Below are positions 34,266 through 42,076 of a DNA stretch of 64,000 nucleotides, piece by piece (the stretch's first letter is position 1; the number at the start of each line of letters is the position of its first letter). The position numbers and the translations under genes are program-made. The stretch covers positions 62,001-126,000 of the forward strand of contig JBBRYF010000007.1 in assembly GCA_038237925.1 (NCBI GenBank), written 5' to 3'. Under the pieces are notes generated by a model that worked only from the letters and a program-made list of their open reading frames with translations, ran no database searches and was not told the DNA's origin. Source of the stretch: AC-32 sp038237925. Lineage in GTDB: Bacteria; Actinomycetota; Thermoleophilia; Gaiellales; Gaiellaceae.

Positions 34266-34334
34266 AGTGCTCGCCGCCGAAGGCGGGCGCGGAGGCATTG
34301 GGGCCTCACGACCAAGCGTCGTGGGCCCTTTTTT
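34266..34334 (+). promoter_or_regulatory. Attenuator-like leader of glnII with hexaloop hairpins
   Basis: P1: 9-bp stem 34267-34275/34282-34290 with hexaloop GCCGAA. P2: GAGGC (34292-34296), hexaloop ATTGGG (34297-34302), GCCTC (34303-34307); the loop has A at 1 and G at 4, the ANTAR-recognition pattern. Terminator: GGGCC-T-CACGAC (34301-34312), loop CAAGC, GTCGTG-GGCCC (34318-34328), then TTTTTT (34329-34334). P2 and the terminator share bases and exclude each other. The ribosome site AGGAGGA follows at about 34349. Confidence 0.72.
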
Positions 34335-34361
34335 GTTGGTCCGAGACCAGGAGGAACCAGG

Positions 34362-35405
34362 ATGAAGTTCAAGCTCGAGTACATCTGGCTCGACGGCTAC
34401 GAGCCGGTACCGACCCTGCGCAGCAAGACGAAGATCGTCGACTTCGAGCAGGAGCCGACCCTCGACCAGCTGCCGCTGTGGAACTTCGACGGCAGCTCGA
34501 CACGCCAGGCGGACGGCTCCAGCTCAGACTGCTTCCTCCAGCCGGTTGCGCTCTTCCCCGACCCTGCGCGCAGTCGCGGCCACCTCGTCATGTGCGAGGT
34601 GCTGTTGCCCGACGGGACGCCACATCCTTCGAATAGCCGGGACGCGATCCCGGACGACCCCGACGCGTGGTTCGGCTTCGAGCAGGAGTACTTCCTGTAC
34701 AAGGACGGCTCACCGCTCGGGTTCCCGAAGGAGGGCTTTCCGGCGCCGCAGGGCGAGTACTACACCGGCGTCGGCTTCAAGAACGTCGGCGACATCGCGC
34801 GACAGATCGTCGACCAGCACATCGACCTCTGCATCGAGGCCGGCATCGCGATCGAGGGCGTGAACGCCGAGGTCGCGAAAGGGCAGTGGGAGTTTCAGAT
34901 CTTCGGCAAGGGCTCCAAGCGCGCAGCCGACGAGCTCTGGATCGCGCGGTACCTGATGCTCCGCCTCTGCGAGCGCTACGGAATCGACGTCAACTTCCAC
35001 CCGAAGCCGCTGGGCACCGACGTCGACTGGAACGGCTCGGGGCTGCACACGAACTTCTCGACCAAGCACATGCGCGAGATCGGCGGGGAGGAGTACTTCA
35101 CCGCGCTGATGGGCGCGTTCTCGGATGCACGCGACGAGCACATTGCGTGCTACGGCCCCGAGAACGACTTGCGCCTGACCGGCCTCCATGAGACGGCGGC
35201 CATCGACGACTTCACGTACGGCGTCGCCGATCGCGGGGCGTCGATCCGCATCCCCCACAGCTTCGTCAACGCCGGCCACCGTGGCTACCTCGAAGATCGC
35301 CGCCCGAACTCGATGGCCGACCCATACCGGATCACCGGCCGCATCCTGCTGACGATCGAGTCGGTCACCGCGCAGGCGCTGATCGAGGACGCGTTCGCGG
35401 CGTAG
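34362..35405 (+). CDS. glnII: Glutamine synthetase type II (eukaryotic-type)
   Basis: 347 residues of the GSII family: LWNFDGSSTRQADG near 45, WFGFEQEYFLY near 105, the QWEFQIFGKG segment near 185, NGSGLHTNFSTKHMRE near 225 and RGASIRIPHSFVNAGHRGYLEDRRPNSMADPY near 295-325 covering substrate and metal ligands. GSII coexists with GSI in many actinobacteria and rhizobia. ATG 34362 has AGGAGGA 6-7 nt upstream and is preceded by a terminator hairpin (see leader). Confidence 0.96.
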   Translation: MKFKLEYIWLDGYEPVPTLRSKTKIVDFEQEPTLDQLPLWNFDGSSTRQADGSSSDCFLQPVALFPDPARSRGHLVMCEVLLPDGTPHPSNSRDAIPDDPDAWFGFEQEYFLYKDGSPLGFPKEGFPAPQGEYYTGVGFKNVGDIARQIVDQHIDLCIEAGIAIEGVNAEVAKGQWEFQIFGKGSKRAADELWIARYLMLRLCERYGIDVNFHPKPLGTDVDWNGSGLHTNFSTKHMREIGGEEYFTALMGAFSDARDEHIACYGPENDLRLTGLHETAAIDDFTYGVADRGASIRIPHSFVNAGHRGYLEDRRPNSMADPYRITGRILLTIESVTAQALIEDAFAA

Positions 35406-35447
35406 GCGGTGCGCCGCGCGGCCCTCCCTGCGCCACGACCTCTGAGT

Positions 35448-35933
35448 GTGAAGGTGCGTGTCCTCCGACCGGGTGACTGGCCAGAGGTCTCGCGCATCTA
35501 CGCCGAAGGGATCGCGACCGGGAACGCGACCTTCGAGACCGAGGTCCCGTCGTGGGAGGCCTGGGACGCGGTGCACCTGCGGGAGCACCGCTTCGTGGCA
35601 GACCGCGAGGGACGCGTCGTGGGCTGGGTCGCCCTCGCGCCGGTTTCGTCGCGCAGCTGTTACGCCGGCGTCGCCGAGATCAGCGCCTACGTCGGCGAGG
35701 AAGCTCGCAGCAAGGGCGTCGGAGCCGAGTTGCTCGCCGCCGCGATCGAGAGCTCGGAGCGGGCCGGCATCTGGACGCTTCAGACCGGCGTCTTCCCGGA
35801 GAACGCGCCGAGCCTCGGGCTCCTGCGGCGGTTCGGCTTTCGGGAGCTCGGCACCCAGGAGCGAATCGGGCGCCTGCACGGCGTCTGGCGAGACGTTGTC
35901 CTGCTGGAGCGACGAAGCGAGCTCGTGACGTGA
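35448..35933 (+). CDS. GNAT N-acetyltransferase, phosphinothricin acetyltransferase-like
   Basis: 161 residues resembling the PAT/MnaT group: PEVSRIYAEGIATGNATFETEVPSW at the N-terminus, AYVGEEARSKGVGAELLAAA (acetyl-CoA pyrophosphate loop, ~85) and ENAPSLGLLRRFGFRELG near 125. Substrates of this group include phosphinothricin, methionine sulfone and similar glutamine synthetase inhibitors; location straight after glnII would suit protection of the synthetase (inference). Start GTG 35448 is favoured by family length; GTG 35409 is possible. No ribosome site is evident. Confidence 0.85.
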   Translation: MKVRVLRPGDWPEVSRIYAEGIATGNATFETEVPSWEAWDAVHLREHRFVADREGRVVGWVALAPVSSRSCYAGVAEISAYVGEEARSKGVGAELLAAAIESSERAGIWTLQTGVFPENAPSLGLLRRFGFRELGTQERIGRLHGVWRDVVLLERRSELVT

Positions 35934-35973
35934 GCCATCGGCCGGGGACTGTCCCTCTGCCATGGCCCCTGAC

Positions 35974-36005
35974 GACGTCTCCCCCTGACGAAGGACGTCT
36001 CTTTT
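35974..36005 (+). terminator. Possible terminator after the acetyltransferase
   Basis: GACGTC (35974-35979) and GACGTC (35994-35999) can pair, followed by TCTTTT. Stem is only 6 bp with a 14-nt loop. The surrounding gap 35934-36099 also contains GGGGACTGTCCCT and GGGGCAGTCCCT repeats. Confidence 0.35.
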
Positions 36006-36099
36006 CAGCGGTGAGCGACGCGCTCGGCGAGTCGGACCAGCCGTCGCGAGCCATGTCCCGGGGGCAGTCCCTAGGACCTGTCCCAAAGGAGGTGGTGAG

Positions 36100-36444
36100 A
36101 TGACGAAGATCGAGGCAGTCGTCCTACGCGAACGGGTCGAGATCGTGATCGACGCAGTCGAGGAGCAGACCGGGCACGTGGGCGTCACGGTCGTCGAGGC
36201 CGTGGGTCACGGGCGCGAGCGCGGGATCACGCACGAGTACCGCGGGCGCGTGTTCGAGTCGCGCTTCCTGCCCAAGGCGCTGCTCACCTTCGTCGTCGCC
36301 AGCGAGCTGGCCGCGGCGATTGCCTCGACGATCGCGGACGCGGCGCGCAGCGGCAACGACTCCGGCGACGGGCTCGTCTGGACGACGCCGGTCGAGAACG
36401 TGATCCACCACCGCACCGGCCGGCCGCTGGAGCGGGCGGCATGA
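36100..36444 (+). CDS. glnK: PII-family nitrogen regulatory protein
   Basis: 114 residues with the PII core: TKIEAVVLRERVEIVIDAVE, T-loop region GRERGITHEYRGRVFESRFLP (residues 38-58) and a divergent C-terminal motif DGLVWTTPVENVIHHRTG. The T-loop position normally holding Tyr51 (uridylylated or, in actinobacteria, adenylylated) is Phe here (RGRVF), though the earlier Tyr of EYRG remains. It immediately precedes and overlaps amt (ATGA), the usual glnK-amt pairing, so it likely gates ammonium uptake according to 2-oxoglutarate and ATP/ADP. A perfect AAAGGAGG site precedes ATG 36100. Confidence 0.88.
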   Translation: MTKIEAVVLRERVEIVIDAVEEQTGHVGVTVVEAVGHGRERGITHEYRGRVFESRFLPKALLTFVVASELAAAIASTIADAARSGNDSGDGLVWTTPVENVIHHRTGRPLERAA

Positions 36445-37844
36445 GCAACGCCAACCTCCTGATCGCGGCGAACACGCTCTGGGTCGTCGTCGCCGCGATC
36501 CTCGTGATGTTCATGCAGGCGGGCTTCGCCTTCCTCGAGGCGGGCCTGACGCGGATGAAGAACGCGGCGCACATCGCCGGCAAGAACGTGCTGATCTTCG
36601 GGGTCTGCTCGCTCGTCTACTGGGCGGTCGGGTTCGGGATCGCCTTCGGCGACGGCAACCGCTTCATCGGCACGAGCGGCTTCGCGCCCTCCGTCGACTC
36701 GCTGCTTGCGATCGGGAAGGCGCCGTACTCGTTCTTCACGACGGTGCCCGGCGCGGCCGGCTACTTCTTCGAAGTCGTCTTCGCAGGCGTCTCCCTCGCA
36801 ATCGTCTGGGGCGCGATGGCCGAGCGCGCGAAGCTCTGGGTCTACTTCGTCTTCGGCGCCGCCTTCACGCTCATCTACTCGATCACGTCCCACTGGGTCT
36901 GGGGCGGCGGCTGGCTTTTCGGCCTCGGGATGCAGGACTTCGCCGGCTCGACGGTCGTCCACTACCAGGGCGCGCTGGCGGCGCTCGCAGGCGCGCTGCT
37001 GCTCGGTCCGCGCATCGGCAAGTTCGAGGGTGGCCGCGGAAACGCGATCCCGGGCCACAACATCCCGTACGCCGTCCTCGGGACGCTGATCCTCTGGTTC
37101 GGCTGGTTCGGCTTCAACCCCGGCTCGACCCTCGGCGTGATCACTGGCAACCGCGTCGGCTTCTTCGCCTACGTCGCGCTGACGACGAACCTCGCCGCGG
37201 CGGCGGGAGCGGTCAGCGGCGCGATCACCGCCTGGCTCGTGCTGCGCAAGCCCGACATCTCGATGATGCTGAACGGCGTCCTGGCCGCCCTCGTGGCCGT
37301 GACGGCCGCGTCGGGTTTCGTCGCGCCGTGGGCCGCGGTCCTGATCGGCCTCGTCTCGGGCGTGATCGCGGTCGTCGGCGTGCTCGCGGTCGAGCGGATC
37401 GGCATCGACGACCCGATCGGCGCGGTCGCCGTCCACGGCGTCTCGGGCGTCTGGGGCACCGTCGCGACCGGCCTCTTCGCGGTGCCGTCCTTGGCCGCGA
37501 CGCTGAACACCGGCCGCGGCGGCTTCGTCTACACCGGCTCGCTGCACCAGGTGTGGGTACAGCTGCTCGGCCTGGCGGCGGTCGGCGCGTTCACCTTCAG
37601 CGCCTCGTTCGGCTGCCTCTGGACGCTGAAGCGCCTCTGGGGAATCCGCGTCGAGGAGGAGACCGAGACGGCGGGCCTCGACGTCTCCGAGCACGGCATG
37701 TGGGGCTACCCCGAGTTCTACATCCCGGTTCCCGGCGGCTACGGCACCGAGGCGCACGGTCACCTTGGCCTCTCGCACAGACACCATCGTCTGCCCGAAC
37801 GAGATCCGGCGCCGATACCGGAGGCCGAGCCGGAAGCCGCCTAG
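36441..37844 (+). CDS. amt: Ammonium transporter
   Basis: 467 residues, 11 helices of the Amt/Rh family. The twin-histidine pore residues occur in STVVHYQGALAAL (~175) and AVAVHGVSGVWGT (~330); AGFAFLEAGLTR near residue 30 and the conserved ITSHWVWGGGWL are typical. The 65-residue hydrophilic C-terminus is His/Pro/Glu-rich (GHLGLSHRHHRLPERD). It overlaps glnK and is the uptake arm of the nitrogen region. Confidence 0.96.
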   Translation: MSNANLLIAANTLWVVVAAILVMFMQAGFAFLEAGLTRMKNAAHIAGKNVLIFGVCSLVYWAVGFGIAFGDGNRFIGTSGFAPSVDSLLAIGKAPYSFFTTVPGAAGYFFEVVFAGVSLAIVWGAMAERAKLWVYFVFGAAFTLIYSITSHWVWGGGWLFGLGMQDFAGSTVVHYQGALAALAGALLLGPRIGKFEGGRGNAIPGHNIPYAVLGTLILWFGWFGFNPGSTLGVITGNRVGFFAYVALTTNLAAAAGAVSGAITAWLVLRKPDISMMLNGVLAALVAVTAASGFVAPWAAVLIGLVSGVIAVVGVLAVERIGIDDPIGAVAVHGVSGVWGTVATGLFAVPSLAATLNTGRGGFVYTGSLHQVWVQLLGLAAVGAFTFSASFGCLWTLKRLWGIRVEEETETAGLDVSEHGMWGYPEFYIPVPGGYGTEAHGHLGLSHRHHRLPERDPAPIPEAEPEAA

Positions 37845-37865
37845 ATTCGAGCGGACAACCCGTTG

Positions 37866-37871
37866 TAGGGT
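37866..37871 (+). promoter_or_regulatory. -10 box TAGGGT for the multicopper oxidase
   Basis: TAGGGT plus 6 nt (GGCCTC) leads to ATG 37878. Confidence 0.45.
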
Positions 37872-37877
37872 GGCCTC

Positions 37878-39098
37878 ATGGCCGTAGTCGCTGTCGAGCT
37901 GGAGGCGAAGGAATTCAACTGGGAGTTCACGCCGGGCCAAAGCATCCCGGGATTCGGCTTCAACGGTGCCGCACCGGGGCCTGCAATCGAGGCAAACGTC
38001 GGTGACACGATCGAAGCCCGGCTCACCAACAGCCTCCCGGAGCCGACGATCGTCCACTGGCACGGCATCCGTCTTCCGGCAGAGATGGATGGAACGGGAG
38101 CCGTTCAGCGAGCCGTCGAGCCGGGTGAGACGTTCGTCTACCGCTTCCGTGTTCCGGACGCGGGAACGTTCTGGTACCACTCGCACCACAACGAGACCGA
38201 GCAGATCGAGCGCGGCCTCTACGGGCCCCTGATCGTGCGCGGCGCAGACGAGCCGAGGCTCGATCGCGAGCGAGTGTTGCTCTTCGATGACCTGAAGCTC
38301 GACGAGGAGGGCAACCTCTCGCCCTTTGGCGACTCGCACGAGCATCACGCGGGCCGCGAAGGCGAGATCCGGCTCGTGAACGGCCGGCAGGAGCCCGAGC
38401 TCGACCTCCAAGGAGGACAGGTCGAACGCTGGCGGATCGTGAATGCCGCCAACACCAGGTATGTGCGGCTCTCGATTGGCGAGCGGCCGTTTTCCATCAT
38501 CGGTACAGACGGTGGACTGCTTTCTGAGCCGCGTCAGGCAACCGAGGTGCTCGTCACGCCGGGTGAGCGCGTCGAGCTGGCTGTCGGACCATTCGACGAG
38601 GGCGAGGCGATCGCGATCGAGGGGCTGCCGTACGACCGCGGTCAGGGCGAGTCCGAGCGGGAACGGTTCGCGACCCTGCGTGTCGGCGCAAACGCTCCCT
38701 CGCGGTTGACAGCGTCAGGCACTCCGGCTTCGATCGAGGCGCTGGCGGCTCCGGATACCGAGCCCACGCGAATGATCGACATGAAAGCGCTCATGCACGG
38801 AGGCCACACCCAGCGCGACGATCCGGTCCGTGTCGGGGAGCTGCAGGTCTGGGAGCTCGTGAACGAAACGGGTAGCGATCACCCGTTCCACCTGCACGGC
38901 TTCTTCTTCCAGGTCGTCGACGTCAACGGCGAGCCGCCGCCAGTCGTCTCGTGGGAGGACACGGTCAACGTGCCGAAAAAGGCCAGGGTGCGGATCGCCT
39001 GGGTGGCGGACGACCGGCCGGGACAGTGGATGTACCACTGCCACATCCTCGAGCACCACGCGATGGGGATGATGGCCCACTTCGAAGTCGTTCCCTGA
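37878..39098 (+). CDS. Multicopper oxidase (laccase-like), no signal peptide
   Basis: 406 residues with four copper-ligand segments: HWHG (~58), WYHSHH (~100), HPFHLHGFFF (~335) and YHCHILEHHAMGMM (~385) including the type 1 Cys, His and Met. It appears to lack any Sec or Tat signal, unlike most laccases, so it may be cytoplasmic or the start is missed; the promoter at 37866 fits the ATG used. It could oxidise phenols, Cu(I) or Fe(II). It is followed 5 nt later by a flavin monooxygenase. Confidence 0.9.
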   Translation: MAVVAVELEAKEFNWEFTPGQSIPGFGFNGAAPGPAIEANVGDTIEARLTNSLPEPTIVHWHGIRLPAEMDGTGAVQRAVEPGETFVYRFRVPDAGTFWYHSHHNETEQIERGLYGPLIVRGADEPRLDRERVLLFDDLKLDEEGNLSPFGDSHEHHAGREGEIRLVNGRQEPELDLQGGQVERWRIVNAANTRYVRLSIGERPFSIIGTDGGLLSEPRQATEVLVTPGERVELAVGPFDEGEAIAIEGLPYDRGQGESERERFATLRVGANAPSRLTASGTPASIEALAAPDTEPTRMIDMKALMHGGHTQRDDPVRVGELQVWELVNETGSDHPFHLHGFFFQVVDVNGEPPPVVSWEDTVNVPKKARVRIAWVADDRPGQWMYHCHILEHHAMGMMAHFEVVP

Positions 39099-39103
39099 GC
39101 CCC

Positions 39104-40198
39104 TTGAACGAGGCGGGCTCCGGTCGGAGGAGCTTCGACGTCGTGGTGATTGGCGCCGGTCAGGCGGGCCTGGCGATTGGCTACTTCCTCGGGCGCCAGG
39201 GTCTGCGGTTCCTGATCGTCGACGCAGCCGCTTCGGTCGGGTCGGCATGGCGCAGCCGCTGGGACTCGCTTCGCTTGTTCACATCCCGCCGCTACGACAG
39301 CCTGCCCGGGCTCGCCTTTCCGGAGGATCCCGACGGCTACCCCACGCGCGACGAGGCGATCGCGTACCTGGAGCAGTACGCGAAGACCTTCGACCTCCCG
39401 ATCCAGCTGAATAGCCCCGTACGCCTGCTCACGGCCGAGGACGAGACGTTCCAGGTCGAGGTGGTGAACGGTGAGAAGATCACCGCGGCTCAGGTCGTCG
39501 TCGCAACGGGCCCGTTTCAGAAGCCACGCCTTCCCGAAGTCGCCGCCCGGCTTGCGCCGGAGGTGTTCCAGGCCCACAGCACCGACTACCGACGACCGGA
39601 CGACGTCCCAAGGGGGCGGGTTCTCGTCGTCGGCGGCGGGAACACCGGCTTCCAGATCGCGAAGGAGCTCGCCGAGACACACCAGGTGCAGCTCGCGATC
39701 GGCTCACGCCAAACACCTCTGCCGCAGCGAATTCTCGGCCGTGACCTGTTCTGGTGGCTGACCAAGACCGGTCTGATCGAGAAGACGGTCGACACGCGGA
39801 TCGGCCGCCGCGTCCGGAACCGCGACACGCTGATCGGCTCGAGCCCGCGCGAGCTCAAACGCCGTTACGGCATCGAATTGAAGCCGCGCCTCGTCGACGT
39901 GCAAGAACGCACTGCACGCTTCGCCGACGACAAAGCCGAGGTCGACGCTGTCATCTGGGCGACGGGATACCGCCCCGACTACTCCTGGATGGAGCTTCCT
40001 GTGGTGGAAACGAACGGAACTGTTCGACACCGTCGAGGCGTGCCCGACGTGCCCGGGCTCTATTTCCTCGGCCTCACGTGGCAGCACACGCGAGGGTCGG
40101 CGTTGCTCGGCTGGGTCAAGGACGACGCTGAGTTCATCGCCGGACGGATCGACGCGTCCCACCACGTCCGGCGCGGGGCGCAAAGTCCTTCTGGATGA
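39104..40198 (+). CDS. FAD/NAD(P)-dependent flavin monooxygenase-like oxidoreductase
   Basis: 364 residues with two Rossmann motifs: FDVVVIGAGQAGLAIGYFLG (~12) for FAD and GRVLVVGGGNTGFQIAKELA (~165) for NAD(P)H, plus VIWATGYRPDYSW (~285) characteristic of the CzcO/FMO-like group. TTG 39104 is the nearest in-frame start after the oxidase stop. It probably forms a unit with the multicopper oxidase and the next small Cys protein. Substrate unknown. Confidence 0.88.
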   Translation: MNEAGSGRRSFDVVVIGAGQAGLAIGYFLGRQGLRFLIVDAAASVGSAWRSRWDSLRLFTSRRYDSLPGLAFPEDPDGYPTRDEAIAYLEQYAKTFDLPIQLNSPVRLLTAEDETFQVEVVNGEKITAAQVVVATGPFQKPRLPEVAARLAPEVFQAHSTDYRRPDDVPRGRVLVVGGGNTGFQIAKELAETHQVQLAIGSRQTPLPQRILGRDLFWWLTKTGLIEKTVDTRIGRRVRNRDTLIGSSPRELKRRYGIELKPRLVDVQERTARFADDKAEVDAVIWATGYRPDYSWMELPVVETNGTVRHRRGVPDVPGLYFLGLTWQHTRGSALLGWVKDDAEFIAGRIDASHHVRRGAQSPSG

Positions 40199-40338
40199 GC
40201 AAGCACAAACGATGCAGCTGCGCGAAGCCGCTCCTGACCGAGCGCTCGGATCAGAAGGGCTCGAGCGAGAGCTGGTGCGGGCGCTGCAAGCTCCCGCTCG
40301 CTCTGCGCTCGGCCGTCTTCCGCAGCGCATTCACCTAG
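40195..40338 (+). CDS. 47-residue Cys-rich small protein
   Basis: ATG 40195 overlaps the monooxygenase stop (ATGA) and the frame runs 47 codons to TAG at 40336-40338. It has CSC near residue 7 and CGRC near 28, a basic N-terminus and C-terminus and could bind a metal (CxC...CxxC, zinc-ribbon-like). The overlap with the upstream gene supports it. No family recognised. Confidence 0.55.
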   Translation: MSKHKRCSCAKPLLTERSDQKGSSESWCGRCKLPLALRSAVFRSAFT

Positions 40339-40347
40339 CCTGGAGGC

Positions 40348-41049
40348 GTGCGCTACCAGTTCGTCGACTGCCGCTGGGAGCTCGGCTCGCACGGCCGCGG
40401 TCGGGAGCTCTACCTCGCGGGGCACATTCCAGGCGCGTCGTTTCTCGACGTGGACGAGGACCTGGCGTCGCCTCCGGGCCCGCGCGGGCGACACCCGCTC
40501 CCTGCGGACGACGACTTCGCGGCGGCAGCCTCGCGGGCGGGAATCGGGCCGGGCGTCTTCGTCGTCGCCTACGGAAACATGGGCGGCCCGGAGCGGCTCT
40601 GGTGGTTGCTCCGCCACTTCGGCCACGACGACTGCGCCGTCATCGACCTCGAGGCGTGGCACGGACCGCTACGCGCCGGCGAGGAGCGGATCGAGCCCAC
40701 GGAGTTCGTGCTACGCCCCCGCAGCGACGACACGATCGAGGCCGGCGAGCTCGCCGAGCGCGTGGACGAACTCGTCGTCGTCGACGCGCGCCGGCCGGAG
40801 CGCTTCCGCGGCGAGCCGAACCCGATCGACACCGTGCCGGGCCGCGTCCCCGGTGCCCTGAACGCGCCGTGGAACGAGCCGCTGCCGGAGCTCCCCAAGG
40901 GCGAGCTCGTCGCCTACTGCGGCTCCGGCGTGACCGCCTGCGCGACGCTCCACCGCCTGGCGCTCGCGGCACGCGACGGCAGGCTCTACCCCGGCTCGTG
41001 GAGCGAGTGGGAGCAGCTCGGCCTGCCGGTCACGCGAGGCCGAACGTGA
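40348..41049 (+). CDS. Thiosulfate/3-mercaptopyruvate sulfurtransferase (rhodanese)
   Basis: 233 residues with two rhodanese domains; the active loop in domain 2 reads VAYCGSGVTACATLHRLALA (~185) with catalytic Cys, and the final LYPGSWSEWEQL is the CH2-like motif. Domain 1 starts with FVDCRWELG and lacks a catalytic Cys (AYGNMGGPERLWWLLR). GTG 40348 has GGAGG directly upstream and also lies 6 nt after a TAGCCT. Its stop abuts the HNH stop (TGATCA). Confidence 0.88.
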   Translation: MRYQFVDCRWELGSHGRGRELYLAGHIPGASFLDVDEDLASPPGPRGRHPLPADDDFAAAASRAGIGPGVFVVAYGNMGGPERLWWLLRHFGHDDCAVIDLEAWHGPLRAGEERIEPTEFVLRPRSDDTIEAGELAERVDELVVVDARRPERFRGEPNPIDTVPGRVPGALNAPWNEPLPELPKGELVAYCGSGVTACATLHRLALAARDGRLYPGSWSEWEQLGLPVTRGRT

Positions 41050-41580
41050 TCAACCGGTCGCGGCTGTAGGCGTCGTCTCGCCGAGCCCCGTCAGGTAGGG
41101 CTGCCAGCGGTTCGGGATCTTCGGCGTGGCGAGGTGGATGAACAACACCGGCGCGGGCGCGCGAGGCGGCTTGCGCAGCGGCATCGCGATCTCGTCGGGC
41201 AGCCGGTTCCCCTTACGCATGTTGCAGGGCGCGCACGAGGTGACGACGTTCTCCCAGACCGAGTCGCCGCCGCGGCTGCGCGGGACGACGTGGTCCAGCG
41301 TCAGCCGACCCGTCGAGGTGCCGCAGTACATGCAGCGCCAGCCGTCGCGGGCGAAGAGCGCCCGGCGCGAGATCTTCCGCTGCAGCGTCCGTGGCACGCG
41401 CACGTACTGGACAAGCCGGATCACGTGCGGCCACGGGAACGCTCCCGTCGCCGATCTGAGGGGCTGCTCGAGCTCCTCGATCACCTCGGCCTTGCCCTTG
41501 AAGACGAGCACGTGCGCGCGACGGACTGTCGTGACGTTCAGCGGTTCATAGCTGGCGTTCAAAACAAGAACCTGCTGCAT
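41050..41580 (-). CDS. HNH endonuclease domain protein
   Basis: 176 residues: N-terminal VLVLNASYEPLNVTTVRRA segment, characteristic of a widespread actinobacterial/cyanobacterial family, then an HNH core (RDGWRCMYCG...LTLDHVVPRSRGG...NVVTSCAPCNMRKGNR) with two CxxC pairs for zinc and catalytic His. ATG 41580 follows a TAAAGT box by 7 nt. The cellular role of this family is not established. Confidence 0.9.
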   Translation of the reverse strand: MQQVLVLNASYEPLNVTTVRRAHVLVFKGKAEVIEELEQPLRSATGAFPWPHVIRLVQYVRVPRTLQRKISRRALFARDGWRCMYCGTSTGRLTLDHVVPRSRGGDSVWENVVTSCAPCNMRKGNRLPDEIAMPLRKPPRAPAPVLFIHLATPKIPNRWQPYLTGLGETTPTAATG

Positions 41581-41587
41581 GGCGGAA

Positions 41588-41593
41588 ACTTTA
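41588..41593 (-). promoter_or_regulatory. -10 box TAAAGT for the HNH gene
   Basis: On the minus strand TAAAGT plus 7 nt (TTCCGCC) leads to ATG 41580. The box overlaps the stop region of the upstream DUF4446 gene. Confidence 0.45.
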
Positions 41594-42073
41594 GCGGGAC
41601 ATGGCTCGCTCGACGGCCTCCGCTTCTTCGGGCGAGAGCGCGATCGAGGCGCGGCCGCGGTCGAGCTCCTTCATGTAGATCCGGGCGTAATCGCGGCCCT
41701 GGATCGCCGTGACGACCACGCCGCTGCGCGCCGAGTCGAGCACCGCGAGCGACGCTGACTGGTGGCCGCCCGTGTCCTCGTAGGCGTCGTAGCGGACGAT
41801 CGACACGTTCGTGACGGAGCCGTCGACGCGTCGGTCGACCCGCACGAGGCCGGCGGCGATCTCGTCCACCGCGCGGTGCAGGTCGTCGATGCGTCCCTGG
41901 AGCGAGACCGCGAAATCGACGAGGTCGGTCTTGCCGTCGCCGAGCAGCACGGCCTGACCCTCCTTGAGCCGGCGCATCCGCAGCAGCACCCAGAGGACGA
42001 CCACGAGAGCGACCGCGGCAACGACAACGGCGCCGAACGCGATCCAGGCAGCGGTCGCGCTCGAGACGCTCAC
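41591..42073 (-). CDS. DUF4446 family membrane-anchored protein
   Basis: 160 residues: N-terminal helix (AAWIAFGAVVVAAVALVVVLWVLL), a coiled region (LQGRIDDLHRAVDEIA) and a conserved domain with RYDAYEDTGGHQSASLAVLD typical of DUF4446. It starts 3 nt after the gene upstream. Function unknown; related proteins are common in Gram-positive genomes. Confidence 0.88.
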   Translation of the reverse strand: MSVSSATAAWIAFGAVVVAAVALVVVLWVLLRMRRLKEGQAVLLGDGKTDLVDFAVSLQGRIDDLHRAVDEIAAGLVRVDRRVDGSVTNVSIVRYDAYEDTGGHQSASLAVLDSARSGVVVTAIQGRDYARIYMKELDRGRASIALSPEEAEAVERAMSR

Positions 42074-42076
42074 GCG

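Noticed and set aside
36207..38411. 734-codon minus-strand frame opposite glnK-amt-multicopper oxidase
   Set aside because: Composition is Glu/Asp/Arg-rich with no domain and it overlaps three recognisable plus-strand genes; a GC artefact.
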